The notes: a model not told the origin generated them from the sequence alone. Counted from the stretch's first letter, positions 8,365-17,951 are shown. The stretch: DNA of 64,000 nucleotides from Metabacillus dongyingensis (GCF_019933155.2 NZ_CP082944.1:4094001-4158000), one strand, 5' to 3'. Program-made: numbers and translations.

Positions 8365-8859
8365 CTAACTTATACTGCCTGATTCCATCATTCTTTGATC
8401 TTTAAAGAATTTAGCAAATATATACCGAACTAAAGGTCCCATAATGATAAGCTGCAGAGGGAAAGCAAAAATTAAATTTTTAAACACAATGGAAAAGTAG
8501 CTTATAAATAATGATTCTTCGCCTAAGCCGTTATAAAAATAAGCAGTCCCTAATCCATAAAGAGACATAAAAAGAACCATTCCAACTACCATAAAAAATG
8601 AAACAGATAGAATGACAAAGATCTTTTTAGATTTGTCATATGGCAAAGAAAAAGCAATTTTCTGTGCCGCTGGACCGACAATAAATAGCTCCAGTAAGAA
8701 AGCAATAATAAAACCCAGCATAAGTTGTATAAGTATACCTTTAATGGGTACCATTCCAATCAAGCCATTTATCAATAAATTATAAAACGTCATGACTACG
8801 ACCATGCCCAAGCACATGATTAGCCCAAAATAAAAACTTTCTCTCTTAGTTGTCGGCAA
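8365..8859 (-). CDS. DUF2798-family four-helix membrane protein
   Basis: A 164-residue integral membrane protein with four hydrophobic segments in two similar halves: each half has a long helix, then a second helix ending in a similar motif (LFIVGPAAQKIAF and LIIMGPLVRYIFA). This internal duplication with GP after the second helix is the DUF2798 pattern. The start is a TTG at 8859; upstream is a weak GTAGGA. No function is known for the family. It stands alone between the importer operon and the sensor cluster and has its own terminator. Confidence 0.7.
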   Translation of the reverse strand: MPTTKRESFYFGLIMCLGMVVVMTFYNLLINGLIGMVPIKGILIQLMLGFIIAFLLELFIVGPAAQKIAFSLPYDKSKKIFVILSVSFFMVVGMVLFMSLYGLGTAYFYNGLGEESLFISYFSIVFKNLIFAFPLQLIIMGPLVRYIFAKFFKDQRMMESGSIS

Positions 8860-9080
8860 ATTTTCCTACATCCCTTCTTTTAAGTACCTTGCTATTATAG
8901 CGAAAAGGGAAATCTCTTCATAAGTGACTATTTTGTGAACAATGTATTATCTGCTTTACTCATTTATTGTTTTAGCCTTTTTCTTCTACCGTCATCTTGC
9001 CCTTTAACTTAAGAAGAAAAAAATCTAATCCTCCTAATAGAATAACGGAAACCACTATATTAACTTTTATTTCCAACGAC

Positions 9081-9119
9081 AGAATAACCAGCCCCTTTTT
9101 CTGGCGGGCTGGTTATTCT
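9081..9119. terminator. Strong hairpin after the anchored binding-protein gene
   Basis: A 14-bp perfect stem (AGAATAACCAGCCC / GGGCTGGTTATTCT) with an 11-nt loop. Neither side has a clean T-run (plus side ATGTTTTATT). It most likely ends the two-component/binding-protein operon on the minus strand. The rest of the 8860-9233 gap shows nothing else I can support. Confidence 0.6.
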
Positions 9120-9233
9120 ATGTTTTATTCATTTTAAATGGAAAAATCCCTGTGAATCGTATGCAAATTTGTTTTCAAATGAAAATTGTATTTTTCTCCT
9201 TTAAAATGGAACACCTTGTGCAGCGACCCCATT

Positions 9234-10577
9234 TCATTCCTTGTCATTTATATCATCCAGCCCGCTGTTTATTTTCGCCACTGCCTTATCTGCAGATGCT
9301 TTTACGTCTTTCCCGCCTATGCCGATTTCTTCAAATAATTCCTTAAGAGCATCGCTTATAACTGGGTATGCAGGTGAAACAGGCCGGTTTTTTGAGTACT
9401 TCAATGCCTGCTGCACAAAGATATTTTTTGGATAGGCTGTCAGCTCAGGAAATGCTTTTGAGACGGAAAATCTCGCTGGCATATCGCCAGTTATATCCAC
9501 ATATTTTTTTGAGCCCTCAAAGCTTGTCATATACCTGATAAACTTCCATGCCTCTTCCGGATGATCGGATTTAGCCGAAATGCCGAGTGCCCAGCCTCCA
9601 TTTGGAGTAACCTGATAATTTCCCTTTGGCAAAGGAGCTACTCCGAAGTCCTCACCCAGTTTAAAATCAGGGTTATTCCGTTCAATTTCCCCAAGCATCC
9701 ATGATCCCAAGACAGTCATGCCCAGGTGTCCTGTTATAAACGGATCGGGAGGCAGATCAACAGACGCCACTTTGTAGCGGTGATAGAGGTCCTGATAGAA
9801 TTGCAGGGCCTGTACCGCGTTTTTAGAATTAAGATAACCGGAGGCAGTTTTTCCATCAGGGCTCAAAACATCCGCACCAAATTGCCATAATAAAGGCGTT
9901 TTGAAGTAGCTTGGAGATTCCCCGTCGCTGAATCCCTGTGCAGGATCAATCCCGAAGATTTCATTCCCGGGATCATTTATTTTTTTGGCCATTTCCACTA
10001 CCTCGTCCCATGTCATTGGGGAAGCAGGATCATCGGATGGAAGAGGCAATCCGGCTTTTTTAAATAGGTCAATATTATAAAATAAGGCCACACCTGATTC
10101 TGCAATAGGAGACAGATAGATTTCATCTTCAAATTTCATGCCTTCAAGTGTTGAAAAAGGAATATCCTCGATCTCTCCTTCTTCTTTCATTTCCTTGTCA
10201 ATCGACAGCAGCGCACCTGAATTGGCATAGAGGGCGAGGTTAGGACTGTCGATCGACATAATGTCAGGCGGGCTTCCGGCCGCAATTTCCGTTCTCAGTC
10301 TTAACTCATAATCACCATACGGGATGGCATTCATTTTAATCGTGATTCCGGGATGAGAGGACTCAAAGGCTGCTATCAGTTCTTTATAAGCTTCATTTTC
10401 TAGCTTGGTGCCATAATTCCTCCAGAAAGTCAGTTCAATGTTCTCTGATTTCCCGGAGAGCACTCCCGGATTGTTATTTTCCTCATCTGAAAACAAGCTG
10501 AATGAAGAAAAGGCATAATAGCCTGCTGCAATGAACAGCAGAATGACTGGTATAAAAATGGCAGCTCTTTTTTTCAT
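9234..10577 (-). CDS. Membrane-anchored family-1 sugar-binding protein linked to a two-component system
   Basis: A 447-residue solute-binding protein of the SBP family 1 fold (ELTFWRNYG start, then a KIAAGSPPDIMSID-like segment, PLPKGNYQVTPNGGWALGI and DHPEEAWKFIRYM). The N-terminus is a hydrophobic helix (residues 5-27) without a lipobox Cys, so it is probably held by an uncleaved helix or cleaved by signal peptidase I. Its ATG overlaps the stop of the response-regulator gene by four bases (ATGA), showing tight coupling to the sensor pair. No permease or ATPase accompanies it. By analogy with XylFII-LytS-type three-component systems it may present a sugar to the histidine kinase; it could alternatively serve the importer downstream. 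Confidence 0.82.
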   Translation of the reverse strand: MKKRAAIFIPVILLFIAAGYYAFSSFSLFSDEENNNPGVLSGKSENIELTFWRNYGTKLENEAYKELIAAFESSHPGITIKMNAIPYGDYELRLRTEIAAGSPPDIMSIDSPNLALYANSGALLSIDKEMKEEGEIEDIPFSTLEGMKFEDEIYLSPIAESGVALFYNIDLFKKAGLPLPSDDPASPMTWDEVVEMAKKINDPGNEIFGIDPAQGFSDGESPSYFKTPLLWQFGADVLSPDGKTASGYLNSKNAVQALQFYQDLYHRYKVASVDLPPDPFITGHLGMTVLGSWMLGEIERNNPDFKLGEDFGVAPLPKGNYQVTPNGGWALGISAKSDHPEEAWKFIRYMTSFEGSKKYVDITGDMPARFSVSKAFPELTAYPKNIFVQQALKYSKNRPVSPAYPVISDALKELFEEIGIGGKDVKASADKAVAKINSGLDDINDKE

Positions 10578-12190
10578 CGTCTTTCCCTGCCTGCTATTTC
10601 ATCCATGTTTAGTGCAGCCTTCCGATATTCTGCAGGAGTCTGTCCGGCGTGTTTTTTAAAAACGGTGCTGAAGTAGCCGGAATTGGAATAACCTGTCAAG
10701 TATGCGATATCAATCACTTTCAGCTGTCTGTCTTTTAATAATTCACATGCATGCTTCATCCGTACCTCCACTAAATAATCACTGAAGTTCTGGCCGACAT
10801 GAAGCTTAAAAAGTTCAGATAAGTAGGCACTATTGATATGAAATTGTTCAGATAAAGAGGTCAGCGTGACTTCATTTGCAAAATTCAGATCCAAATAACG
10901 GCGGACATTTTCAACAATGGCCAAACCATTTGGCGAAGAACGTGACTTGCTTACCAGAAGGATAATCCTGTGAGCAAATTCAGTTACTTGCTCAATGACT
11001 TTTTCATGGGCGGTCAGTTCTCCGATGCTCTGCTGACAAGACCACATCGTCTGATTGATTTCCGCTCTGTCCATATCATATTTCGCAGCAAGTGATTCAA
11101 GCAGAAGGAGAAGCCGATTGGCTGCAAAAGAAAAAGACAGCATGGACCCCGCCTTTGCTTCAAGCAGAAGGTCATTTATCAGCTTCCTGCCTTCCTTCAG
11201 GCTGCCATTTTCAATCAAGTTTGCTGCTTTTTTCTCCTTATCAGGAGAGAGTTCGAAAACGTCCTTATGATGCGTTCCATCGATTACTTGTGATTTCAGT
11301 CCCGGATCACTCTGGCTCCAGGCAAGCAAAGAAGAAATATAGCCTGTTTTTAACTCCGTCAGATTACTTACCTTCTTGCCCATTCCGATCACTGTTTCAG
11401 CTTTGAGATACTTTTTAACATACGTTTGTACCTTTTTCACAATACTCAAGGTTTCTAAAGGTTTCTTTCTATCTATGCAGTGAAGAAAGTGAAGCATGTT
11501 TGAATAGCCCGCATCATAATATGCACAAGTCCCTTCATACTGTTCGGCTATTTCTTTGCAGAGCATCCTAAACGGGAGCCAAAGCTCTTTTACTGAATGT
11601 TCTTCTGACGCCCTAAGTTCAACTGTGAAGAATTGAACGTGTTTTTCTTCCTCCGCTAGAAAGCCCAGCTTAAGGTGCTGGAGTCTTTCTGCAGCGAGAA
11701 ATGGTTCAGACCATTCTTCCTTTACCAGCTGCAGCAAGTACTGTTCTTTCATTTCTTCCAGCTGTGTGTGAACCATCCTGGAGATTTTTTCGGATTCAAG
11801 CAGCTGCTTTTTTTCAAGGACAATTTCTTCTTTCACTCTTCTCAAAGCTCCTGCGAGCTCATCGGGAGCTACAGGCTTCAGCAAGTAATCTTTCACCCCT
11901 TCAACAAGAGAAGATCGAACATATTCAAAATCTGAGTACCCCGATAAAACGATGACTTTTACATGGGGAAATTTCCTGTGGCACCTTCTAGCGAATTCAA
12001 TTCCGTCCATGACCGGCATCCGTACATCTGTTATGACCAGATCTGCTTTTATTTCTTCCACTAATTGAAGCGCTTCCTTTCCATTTGATGCTTCTCCGGC
12101 AATCTGGAATCCCTCTTCTTCCCACTTTGCTTTCATTTTCAGCCCTCTGCGGACTTGAATTTCATCATCCGCTATAATGACCTTCATCAT
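10574..12190 (-). CDS. YesN-type response regulator with AraC-family DNA-binding domain
   Basis: A 538-residue response regulator. The receiver domain (residues 1-120) has the acidic pair ADDE, phospho-acceptor Asp55 in VITDVRMPVMDG, a VLSGYSDFEY segment and LKPV with the conserved Lys. A long middle region follows, then a C-terminal AraC-type double helix-turn-helix (LSEQFHINSAYLSELFKLH and IAYLTGYSNSGYFSTVFKKH). The chosen ATG at 12190 has AGGGGG six bases upstream; upstream codons would add five residues. It overlaps the kinase gene by 26 bases and the binding-protein gene by 4. Expected to activate sugar genes, most plausibly the neighbouring fructan operon. Confidence 0.9.
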   Translation of the reverse strand: MMKVIIADDEIQVRRGLKMKAKWEEEGFQIAGEASNGKEALQLVEEIKADLVITDVRMPVMDGIEFARRCHRKFPHVKVIVLSGYSDFEYVRSSLVEGVKDYLLKPVAPDELAGALRRVKEEIVLEKKQLLESEKISRMVHTQLEEMKEQYLLQLVKEEWSEPFLAAERLQHLKLGFLAEEEKHVQFFTVELRASEEHSVKELWLPFRMLCKEIAEQYEGTCAYYDAGYSNMLHFLHCIDRKKPLETLSIVKKVQTYVKKYLKAETVIGMGKKVSNLTELKTGYISSLLAWSQSDPGLKSQVIDGTHHKDVFELSPDKEKKAANLIENGSLKEGRKLINDLLLEAKAGSMLSFSFAANRLLLLLESLAAKYDMDRAEINQTMWSCQQSIGELTAHEKVIEQVTEFAHRIILLVSKSRSSPNGLAIVENVRRYLDLNFANEVTLTSLSEQFHINSAYLSELFKLHVGQNFSDYLVEVRMKHACELLKDRQLKVIDIAYLTGYSNSGYFSTVFKKHAGQTPAEYRKAALNMDEIAGRERR

Positions 12191-13970
12191 GTATATCCCC
12201 CTCATTTCCCTTTATACATAATGCAATTCTTGTCCCGGCTCCTTCTTCTGACTTGATTTCAATTGAAAAGCGGCTGCCGCAGAAGAGCTTCAATCTTCCA
12301 ATCACATTTCTAAGGCCAATGCTGCTTCCGCTGCTGTCCAATACGCCCATGGTTTCATATTCTTTTTCTTCTGCCAAAAGCTGCGAAATCATCTCCTGGG
12401 ACATGCCTATGCCATCGTCTTCTATCGCTATGGTTAACCTGTTTTCTCTCCATTCTGTCCGAATCAGAATCTCTGCATCTGTTTTTTCCAGTAAACTGTA
12501 TTTCACTGCATTTTCAACAAGCGGCTGGATAATAAATTTACAGATTGGAAACGAAGCAGCTGCTTGATCCTCCTCAATTCTAAACTTGATGGCACCATCG
12601 TACCTCAGCTTCAGGATTTCAATAAAATCCCTGATATAGGTAAGCTCCTCCCTTAACCTGACTATGTCTGATTTGGTGTTTAACGAGTATCTCATCATTC
12701 TTCCAAGATAGATGCTCACATCCAGAACTTCCTTCTGTTTATTCTGCAGGGCGAGACTGCCGATAACTTCAAGCGTGTTGTTTAAAAAATGAGGATTGAT
12801 CTGAAGAAGCAATGCTTTGTATTCAGCATCTTTCCTCCGGAGATTCGCCTTGTATTCTGTCTTAATTAACTCGTTCAGCTTTCCGATTGTATGATCAAAA
12901 ACTTTTATAGCATACCCGACCTCATGATTATAAGATTTAATTGTCGGCATAAACTTCCTTGCACCATCAAGATCCCCTTTTTCAACGAACTTCATAGCAT
13001 TTGTAAGCTTACCGAGCGGTCTTACGATGTTTGAGGATAGGACGTAGGAAGCAAGGATCGTCAGCAGAAAGATGATGGCACTGAAAACCAATAAATTCTG
13101 CTGGAGCTTATCGATTTTGGCAAACAGTTCAGATTTTGTAATTTCGCTGACCAGCGTCCAATTTCCTATCTTCAGTTTTTGAAAAAAGACAAGATAGTCT
13201 TCATCGTTGTACGCTGTTTCTATTAGTCCATTAGGCTGCTTCATTCGCTGAATTTTTCCAAGACTGTCATTTATAACAGAAGATGGAGTTTCTACCTTTC
13301 CGGATAAAACGTTATTTCCATTATCATCCAGCAAATATACACGTCCATTTTCGCCAAGTTTAATTTTCCCCAGTGCCGTTTCAAGCAGCGAAGATGGAAA
13401 ACTGACTTTGATCATTCCAGATAGGTCCAGCACCTGCAAATCAAAGAGAGGAATTAAGTAGCTGTTTACCTCTGCTTCCCTCATAGTTTGATGGAGCTGA
13501 TACGGGTCACGGTGATGGTTGACCCATCGCTTTTCTCCCTTTAAAAATTCCTGGTACCATTCTGTTTCAGCAAGCAGCGGGTTATTCCCCCATGTTCCTG
13601 TCCCATCGTTTAAGAAAACAGAAATACCCATACCATTTGAATTATTGACCATCATGGAAGAAAGCTGCATTTTCAGCTGATTTTTGATTAGAAGCCGTTC
13701 AGCAGACGGGACAGCCGGATCACTTTCTGAATGCAGCCACTCCTGTGTTGCCTGATTGACAAGTACCTGCTTTCCCAAATCCTCTGCCTGTGAGGTGACG
13801 GAGTTAATATAGATGGAGTATTGCTCCATCATTTCGACTGTTGAATCTTTTGTCTGATCTTCTATGACGGATGTAAACCATGCCGGAATAAGAAGGGATA
13901 AAACAAGAAATGGAACGGTCAGGAGAATGGTAAAAATGATGAACAAACGATTTCTCAGAGAATAAAACAT
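12165..13970 (-). CDS. YesM-type sensor histidine kinase
   Basis: A 601-residue membrane kinase. A first membrane helix lies at residues ~8-30, an extracellular sensor (Cache-like) at ~31-280, a second helix near 285-305, then HAMP (NIVRPLGKL), the His_kinase box QINPHFLNN with the phospho-acceptor His, and HATPase motifs (LVENAVKYS, EDDGIGMS, GIGL-like SSIGLRNV). This is the LytS/YesM class. The ATG at 13970 follows GGGAGG; an upstream extension of 32 codons lacks such a site. A 10-bp inverted repeat overlaps the probable promoter. The gene overlaps the response regulator. Confidence 0.9.
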   Translation of the reverse strand: MFYSLRNRLFIIFTILLTVPFLVLSLLIPAWFTSVIEDQTKDSTVEMMEQYSIYINSVTSQAEDLGKQVLVNQATQEWLHSESDPAVPSAERLLIKNQLKMQLSSMMVNNSNGMGISVFLNDGTGTWGNNPLLAETEWYQEFLKGEKRWVNHHRDPYQLHQTMREAEVNSYLIPLFDLQVLDLSGMIKVSFPSSLLETALGKIKLGENGRVYLLDDNGNNVLSGKVETPSSVINDSLGKIQRMKQPNGLIETAYNDEDYLVFFQKLKIGNWTLVSEITKSELFAKIDKLQQNLLVFSAIIFLLTILASYVLSSNIVRPLGKLTNAMKFVEKGDLDGARKFMPTIKSYNHEVGYAIKVFDHTIGKLNELIKTEYKANLRRKDAEYKALLLQINPHFLNNTLEVIGSLALQNKQKEVLDVSIYLGRMMRYSLNTKSDIVRLREELTYIRDFIEILKLRYDGAIKFRIEEDQAAASFPICKFIIQPLVENAVKYSLLEKTDAEILIRTEWRENRLTIAIEDDGIGMSQEMISQLLAEEKEYETMGVLDSSGSSIGLRNVIGRLKLFCGSRFSIEIKSEEGAGTRIALCIKGNEGDIHDEGHYSG

Positions 13971-14025
13971 GGAGCCTCCCGGGAACTTTTCAAAAGTTTC
14001 TGCTAGTTCTATTTTCTTAAAGTAT

Positions 14026-14055
14026 AATACAAACCGGGGGTGGCTGGTTTGTATT
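14026..14055. promoter_or_regulatory. 10-bp inverted repeat at the two-component promoter
   Basis: AATACAAACC and GGTTTGTATT are perfect arms separated by 10 bases (GGGGGTGGCT). On the minus strand the inner edge runs into TATTATACT, a good -10 candidate at about 14021-14029, roughly 55 bases before the kinase start. This geometry suggests an operator for autoregulation. Confidence 0.55.
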
Positions 14056-14105
14056 TTTATAAACACCCTTTTGGTAAAAAACGTCGGGAGTTAGACATCA
14101 TTCCA

Positions 14106-14135
14106 TAAAAAAAGAAAAAGCAGCTTAAAAGCTGC
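14106..14135 (-). terminator. Rho-independent terminator of the InhA gene
   Basis: Minus strand GCAGCT-tttaA-type hairpin (arms GCAGCT / AGCTGC) followed by TTTTTCTTTTTTT, nine bases past the stop. Confidence 0.9.
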
Positions 14136-14143
14136 CTTTTCTC

Positions 14144-16531
14144 TTATTTCCGAATCCAAACCGCTCCAGCAGAGTTATCCTTCGCTTCGCCTACAACCTG
14201 GAATTTCAGGCCGTAATTTGGAACTTTGCGTCCAGCGTCTGGAATGACTTCATTCATGTATGATCTTGAGTCATCGAAGAATGTGACTCCTTTTAAACCG
14301 TTGTAGCTGTATTCGCCGCGTGTCGGGCTGTCTACGTACCAAGACGCAGATTTGTCATAAGAGAATGCTGCGTCTGCGATTTGATAGCGGGTTGATTGTG
14401 TTGTTGTCAGTTTTCCGTCCAGCAATCCGTATAATGGCTGCGGATGAGAGTCGACCACTCCTAGGAACCCTTCACCAGGATGCTCGCCAACCCAGTTGTC
14501 TGTGTAGCTGTTATCTGCATACCAGACGACCATGCCTGTATTGTATTTAGGACCGCGGGAGAAAGCTAATGCTTTGTCAGATCCAGCGTAGTTTCTCCAC
14601 TCTAAGTAATAATGGTGCTGTGCAAGGTATGTTCCCTCAAATGCTTTGAAGCCATCCAATGTAAATTTAGATGCACCTTCTGCATCGTCGCTGAAAACTT
14701 GCTCGCCATCAGCAGTAAGAACTGCGTTGTCTAAAGCAAACCCTTCAGGTGCAAGGCCACCGTCTGTTAAATATTCAAATACCAGTTTTACTTTTTTGCC
14801 TGCAAATTCGCTGAGGTCGTAGGATTTGTCAATCCATTTTCCGTTTGTTGTTCCTTTAGTAGCGTCGCCGTCTGTCACATCGCCGCCTAATATTTCAAGA
14901 ACTTTGGTGCCATCTGCTGTCTCTGCTTTTACGGTTAATGAGTCACATGCGCAGCCGTATTCAATGTCATAGTTTGCTTTGTAAGAGAATGTTGCATTTG
15001 TTTTTCCTGTTAAATCGAATTCAGGTGTTTCCATCACTGTATGAAGGTCATCGCCTTTTGTACTGTGATAATATTTTTCACCGAATTCAGGCTGAATTGT
15101 GCTTTTTACTTGTTTTTCAGGAAGGTTGACTTTGACGATTCCTGGGTTATTTGATTTTGTGACACTTTGATCGAGGAATGTTGCTGTTCCTTCAGCTGTC
15201 ACATCTTTGTAGTCAATTTCCTGGATGTTCGCCCAGTTTCCGCCCATAACAGTTTGGAAGAATTCTTTGTTCTGCGGGGAGAAGCTTGTCGGTTCTGTAC
15301 CCGCTGTTTGGCCATTCCAGCTGCCTCCGCTCATGATTGACCATGAGGCAACAGGCTCGCCGTTTCCGGAGTACTGCGTGTCATATTCGTCAGGAAGACC
15401 TAAATCATGTCCGAATTCATGTGCGAATACGCCGACTGCACCATCTTCAGGCTGGATCGTGTAGTCAAATGCAGCCATTTGTCCACCCCAGTATGGTACT
15501 TCTGCTTTTGTTCCTTCAACTTTGTATACTCCGTCCAGCGTCCAGCGGTGAGACCAAATTGCATCATTGCCCAGCTTGCCGCCGCCAGCTTCTTGTCCGG
15601 TTCCAGCATGTACGATCATCAAATGGTCAACAAGTCCGTCCGGCTCGTTTTGATTGCCGTCTCCATCTAAATCATATAAATCAAATTCGTCATATTGAGA
15701 GAGATCCATACCAGATTTAGCTGCCGCATTAAGCGTATCTTTCACAAGGTCACGTGGTCCTTTTGGCGCCAAGTTGTCATGGCCTCCAGCAGGATTGTCA
15801 TCGCCATAATCAGCTGCTTTGCCAGGAACAGTCAGCCATTCAGAAACTGTGCCGTCTACTGTATAGCTTCCGCCTGATTGCTCTTCATAATATTGCTTGA
15901 ATGTAGGTACTTTTTTACCGTCTAATAGCTGAAACGGCTTGTCTCCGAAAAGCATTTTTTCATAGTGTTCCTTGCTGAAATCATTAGAGTACATGTAGCC
16001 ATCTTCTTTGACAATATTGTTATGCTTGAAATCTTCAAACTCGACAAGCAAGATTAGAACTTTGTCTTCTCTTACAGTCCCACTGTATTCAGACTGCTTT
16101 GCCGGCTTTACATTTACAAAGCCGTCCTTTTTACTTTTTTCCAGTTTTTCATGACCTTTATTTAATTGCTTTGTCAGCTTTTCTTTCTGCTTTGTTAAGA
16201 AATCCTTTGATTTCTTATCCATGTCCACTTTTGCATTGTGATTATCTTCATGGAGATCAAGTGTCGGTTTTTCACCTTGCTTTTTCTCAATATATTTTTT
16301 CACGGCTGCAGCGACTTCCTTGTCACTTGCTTTTTGCGGAATGAGTCCTTGTTTTTTTAATGCATTTGCCAGGCGGTCTTCATTGATAATGTTCAGATCA
16401 ATTGGTGCAGACAATGCTGTTTGAACGTCTGTTGGTACTGGTTCTTTCGCAAACGCAGCTGGTGCGAATAAACCTGCGGCCAAACTTGTTGCCAAAAGTG
16501 ATGTTCCGAATTTCTTGCTCCACTTTGCCAA
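14144..16531 (-). CDS. inhA: Immune inhibitor A, secreted M6-family zinc metalloprotease
   Basis: A 795-residue precursor. The TTG at 16531 is chosen because AGGAGG sits seven bases upstream; it gives a normal signal peptide (MAKWSKK, hydrophobic core, AFA cleavage). A propeptide rich in Lys follows (residues ~30-150). The catalytic site is [12 protein letters not shown] with zinc ligands His371 and His375; downstream Met-turn-like SIMSGGSW. The C-terminal half carries a MAM/VEG-like sandwich with [19 protein letters not shown]. InhA proteases cleave antimicrobial peptides and host proteins and recycle extracellular protein. It is monocistronic, with an 8-bp dyad in the leader and its own terminator. 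Length and motif order match B. cereus/B. thuringiensis InhA family. Confidence 0.93.
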   Translation of the reverse strand: MAKWSKKFGTSLLATSLAAGLFAPAAFAKEPVPTDVQTALSAPIDLNIINEDRLANALKKQGLIPQKASDKEVAAAVKKYIEKKQGEKPTLDLHEDNHNAKVDMDKKSKDFLTKQKEKLTKQLNKGHEKLEKSKKDGFVNVKPAKQSEYSGTVREDKVLILLVEFEDFKHNNIVKEDGYMYSNDFSKEHYEKMLFGDKPFQLLDGKKVPTFKQYYEEQSGGSYTVDGTVSEWLTVPGKAADYGDDNPAGGHDNLAPKGPRDLVKDTLNAAAKSGMDLSQYDEFDLYDLDGDGNQNEPDGLVDHLMIVHAGTGQEAGGGKLGNDAIWSHRWTLDGVYKVEGTKAEVPYWGGQMAAFDYTIQPEDGAVGVFAHEFGHDLGLPDEYDTQYSGNGEPVASWSIMSGGSWNGQTAGTEPTSFSPQNKEFFQTVMGGNWANIQEIDYKDVTAEGTATFLDQSVTKSNNPGIVKVNLPEKQVKSTIQPEFGEKYYHSTKGDDLHTVMETPEFDLTGKTNATFSYKANYDIEYGCACDSLTVKAETADGTKVLEILGGDVTDGDATKGTTNGKWIDKSYDLSEFAGKKVKLVFEYLTDGGLAPEGFALDNAVLTADGEQVFSDDAEGASKFTLDGFKAFEGTYLAQHHYYLEWRNYAGSDKALAFSRGPKYNTGMVVWYADNSYTDNWVGEHPGEGFLGVVDSHPQPLYGLLDGKLTTTQSTRYQIADAAFSYDKSASWYVDSPTRGEYSYNGLKGVTFFDDSRSYMNEVIPDAGRKVPNYGLKFQVVGEAKDNSAGAVWIRK

Positions 16532-16556
16532 TACTACCCCTCCTATTTGTAAGAAC

Positions 16557-16583
16557 ATGTAGAATTTTCTGTTTTTTCTACAT
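16557..16583 (-). promoter_or_regulatory. 8-bp dyad in the InhA leader
   Basis: ATGTAGAA and TTCTACAT are perfect arms 11 bases apart, located just upstream of the ribosome-binding site. It may be a protein operator or a 5' mRNA hairpin. No known consensus fits. Confidence 0.45.
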
Positions 16584-16821
16584 ATTTAAAGATAGCACAA
16601 TCATAATTAGATAGAATTGACCTTTTCTCCTATAATCGGAAAAATTTTACTGGGATAATAGATCAATAGGAACAAGCATCTCCTATTTCATTTAGCCTAT
16701 ATTCCTGTCGCAAAAGCAGGGAAGAAGGACGAAAATCCCCTGATTACCCCCACAAAATAGTCATAGATTATAAATAGTGTATTGAGATACATAGGCGAAT
16801 AAGCCGCTTAGGAGGGGAAAG

Positions 16822-17139
16822 ATGGAATCATATGTGAAAGATTCTCTGCATCAATGGAAAGAGGATATGCTGAAGCAAAAGAATGAAATAGACACTGAAT
16901 ATGACAAAGTCAAAAGCGAACTTCAGTTATATTCCTATAAATTTGGCATTACAAAACAAGTCATTCAATCTACTATAAACGATGAAATTATCAACAATAT
17001 CAAAACAACCTATCAAAAGCCATTCGAAGAAAAATTCAATGAGCTGAAGCTTTATATAAAAGAGCTGGAAGAGAAGCGCAGAGTTTATCAGATGTTTGTA
17101 GAGAAGATTGAGAAGGTTAGTGAGTCGGAGGAGAATTAA
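16822..17139 (+). CDS. Small coiled-coil protein of unknown function
   Basis: A 105-residue soluble protein, highly charged and predicted all-helical: heptad-like runs at residues ~10-35 (KQKNEIDTEYDKVKSEL) and ~65-98 (FNELKLYIKELEEKRRVYQ). AGGAGGGG lies six bases before the ATG and a strong terminator follows, so it is a real monocistronic gene. I do not recognise the family; no signal peptide or membrane segment is visible. It is transcribed divergently from InhA. Confidence 0.75.
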   Translation: MESYVKDSLHQWKEDMLKQKNEIDTEYDKVKSELQLYSYKFGITKQVIQSTINDEIINNIKTTYQKPFEEKFNELKLYIKELEEKRRVYQMFVEKIEKVSESEEN

Positions 17140-17182
17140 CGGATTGCAATCATCTTTTTAAGTGGCTCTGATCACCCAAAGG

Positions 17183-17210
17183 AAAAGGACCATCAACTGG
17201 TCCTTTTTTT
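17183..17210 (+). terminator. Rho-independent terminator
   Basis: AAAAGGACCA-tcaac-TGGTCCTTTT with a T-run; it closes the small coiled-coil gene and, being A-rich on the other side, may also serve the convergent acetyltransferase. Confidence 0.9.
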
Positions 17211-17224
17211 ATTAAACAATATAG

Positions 17225-17686
17225 TTAATCTACAGAAAGAAACAATACATCTTCTCCTGCATATACCTCCCCAGTGGGAAGAAAGCCAAAACTATTATAT
17301 AATTCACGAGCAATTTTGTTCTCTTTACAGACCGTTAAACGAATTTCTTTGCATATAGAAAATTCACTTACTATCCATTGAATGATCTCGGATAGTGCAG
17401 ACCTGCCGCAGCCGTTTCCCTGATATCTTTCATCAATAATAAATCCGTTAATCCAGTACATATTAGTCGTATTTTCTTCGTATGCATGCATAATAAATCC
17501 GACCATTCTCTCTTTGTCATAAATAGCAAAGGGAATGTATTCGACGTTATCACCGTCTGGTTTAATGTAGACTTTTGCAAGGGATACGGCAACTGGGGGA
17601 GCAAAATCACTTTGCTCCTTCTTAACTTTCAGAGTCAAAGCTTCCTCCCAATTTTCTCTCGTAACCCGTTTCAATTGCACCTTCAT
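17225..17686 (-). CDS. GNAT acetyltransferase (BltD-like)
   Basis: A 153-residue GCN5-related N-acetyltransferase. The acetyl-CoA loop is visible as RYQGNGCGRSAL (R-x-x-G-x-G/A pattern), followed by a VCKENKIARELYNSFGF segment typical of the last part of the fold. The N-terminal VTRENWEEALTLKV resembles B. subtilis BltD and related polyamine acetyltransferases; the acceptor is inferred only from that. AAAGGAG seven bases before the ATG at 17686 fixes the start; the frame is open 15 codons further upstream without a site. Confidence 0.82.
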   Translation of the reverse strand: MKVQLKRVTRENWEEALTLKVKKEQSDFAPPVAVSLAKVYIKPDGDNVEYIPFAIYDKERMVGFIMHAYEENTTNMYWINGFIIDERYQGNGCGRSALSEIIQWIVSEFSICKEIRLTVCKENKIARELYNSFGFLPTGEVYAGEDVLFLSVD

Positions 17687-17787
17687 AGAATCTCTCCTTT
17701 TCAAAATTTGATTTTCACTCTTTTTTATCACTTTATGCCAGGTAATGTAACCTCTTCTTTAACTAAACTGCCAAGTGGACGGAACAA

Positions 17788-17810
17788 TAAAAAAAGTTGC
17801 CTAAGCAACA
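17788..17810 (-). terminator. Short terminator after the 40-residue gene
   Basis: Minus strand GTTGC-ttag-GCAAC followed by seven T. It lies 19 bases past the stop of the small gene at 17829-17951 and has no other gene to serve. Confidence 0.7.
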
Positions 17811-17828
17811 TATTCACTCGACTTTATG

Positions 17829-17951
17829 TTAACCTGCTGTTTCATGCTTTTTAAATCCTTTAAAGTGATTTAATTTGAGAGTATGAATAGTGACTGGTAT
17901 TTTTTTTGATTTCATTAAAATTATCTCTTGGTTACTTCTTCTACAGCCCAT
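17829..17951 (-). CDS. Predicted 40-residue basic protein
   Basis: A very short gene supported by a strong ribosome-binding site (GGGAGGAA, nine bases of spacing to ATG at 17951) and by a dedicated rho-independent terminator just downstream. The product is 40 residues, rich in Lys, Arg and His, and begins MGCRRSNQEIIL; no membrane segment. I do not recognise it. It could be a small regulatory or spore protein, or the last part of a decayed gene. The evidence is expression signals only. Confidence 0.5.
   Translation of the reverse strand: MGCRRSNQEIILMKSKKIPVTIHTLKLNHFKGFKKHETAG

Noticed and set aside
15337..15877. Several plus-strand frames over 60 codons inside inhA
   Set aside because: Overlap the catalytic domain of InhA in other frames, no signals, no protein-like composition.
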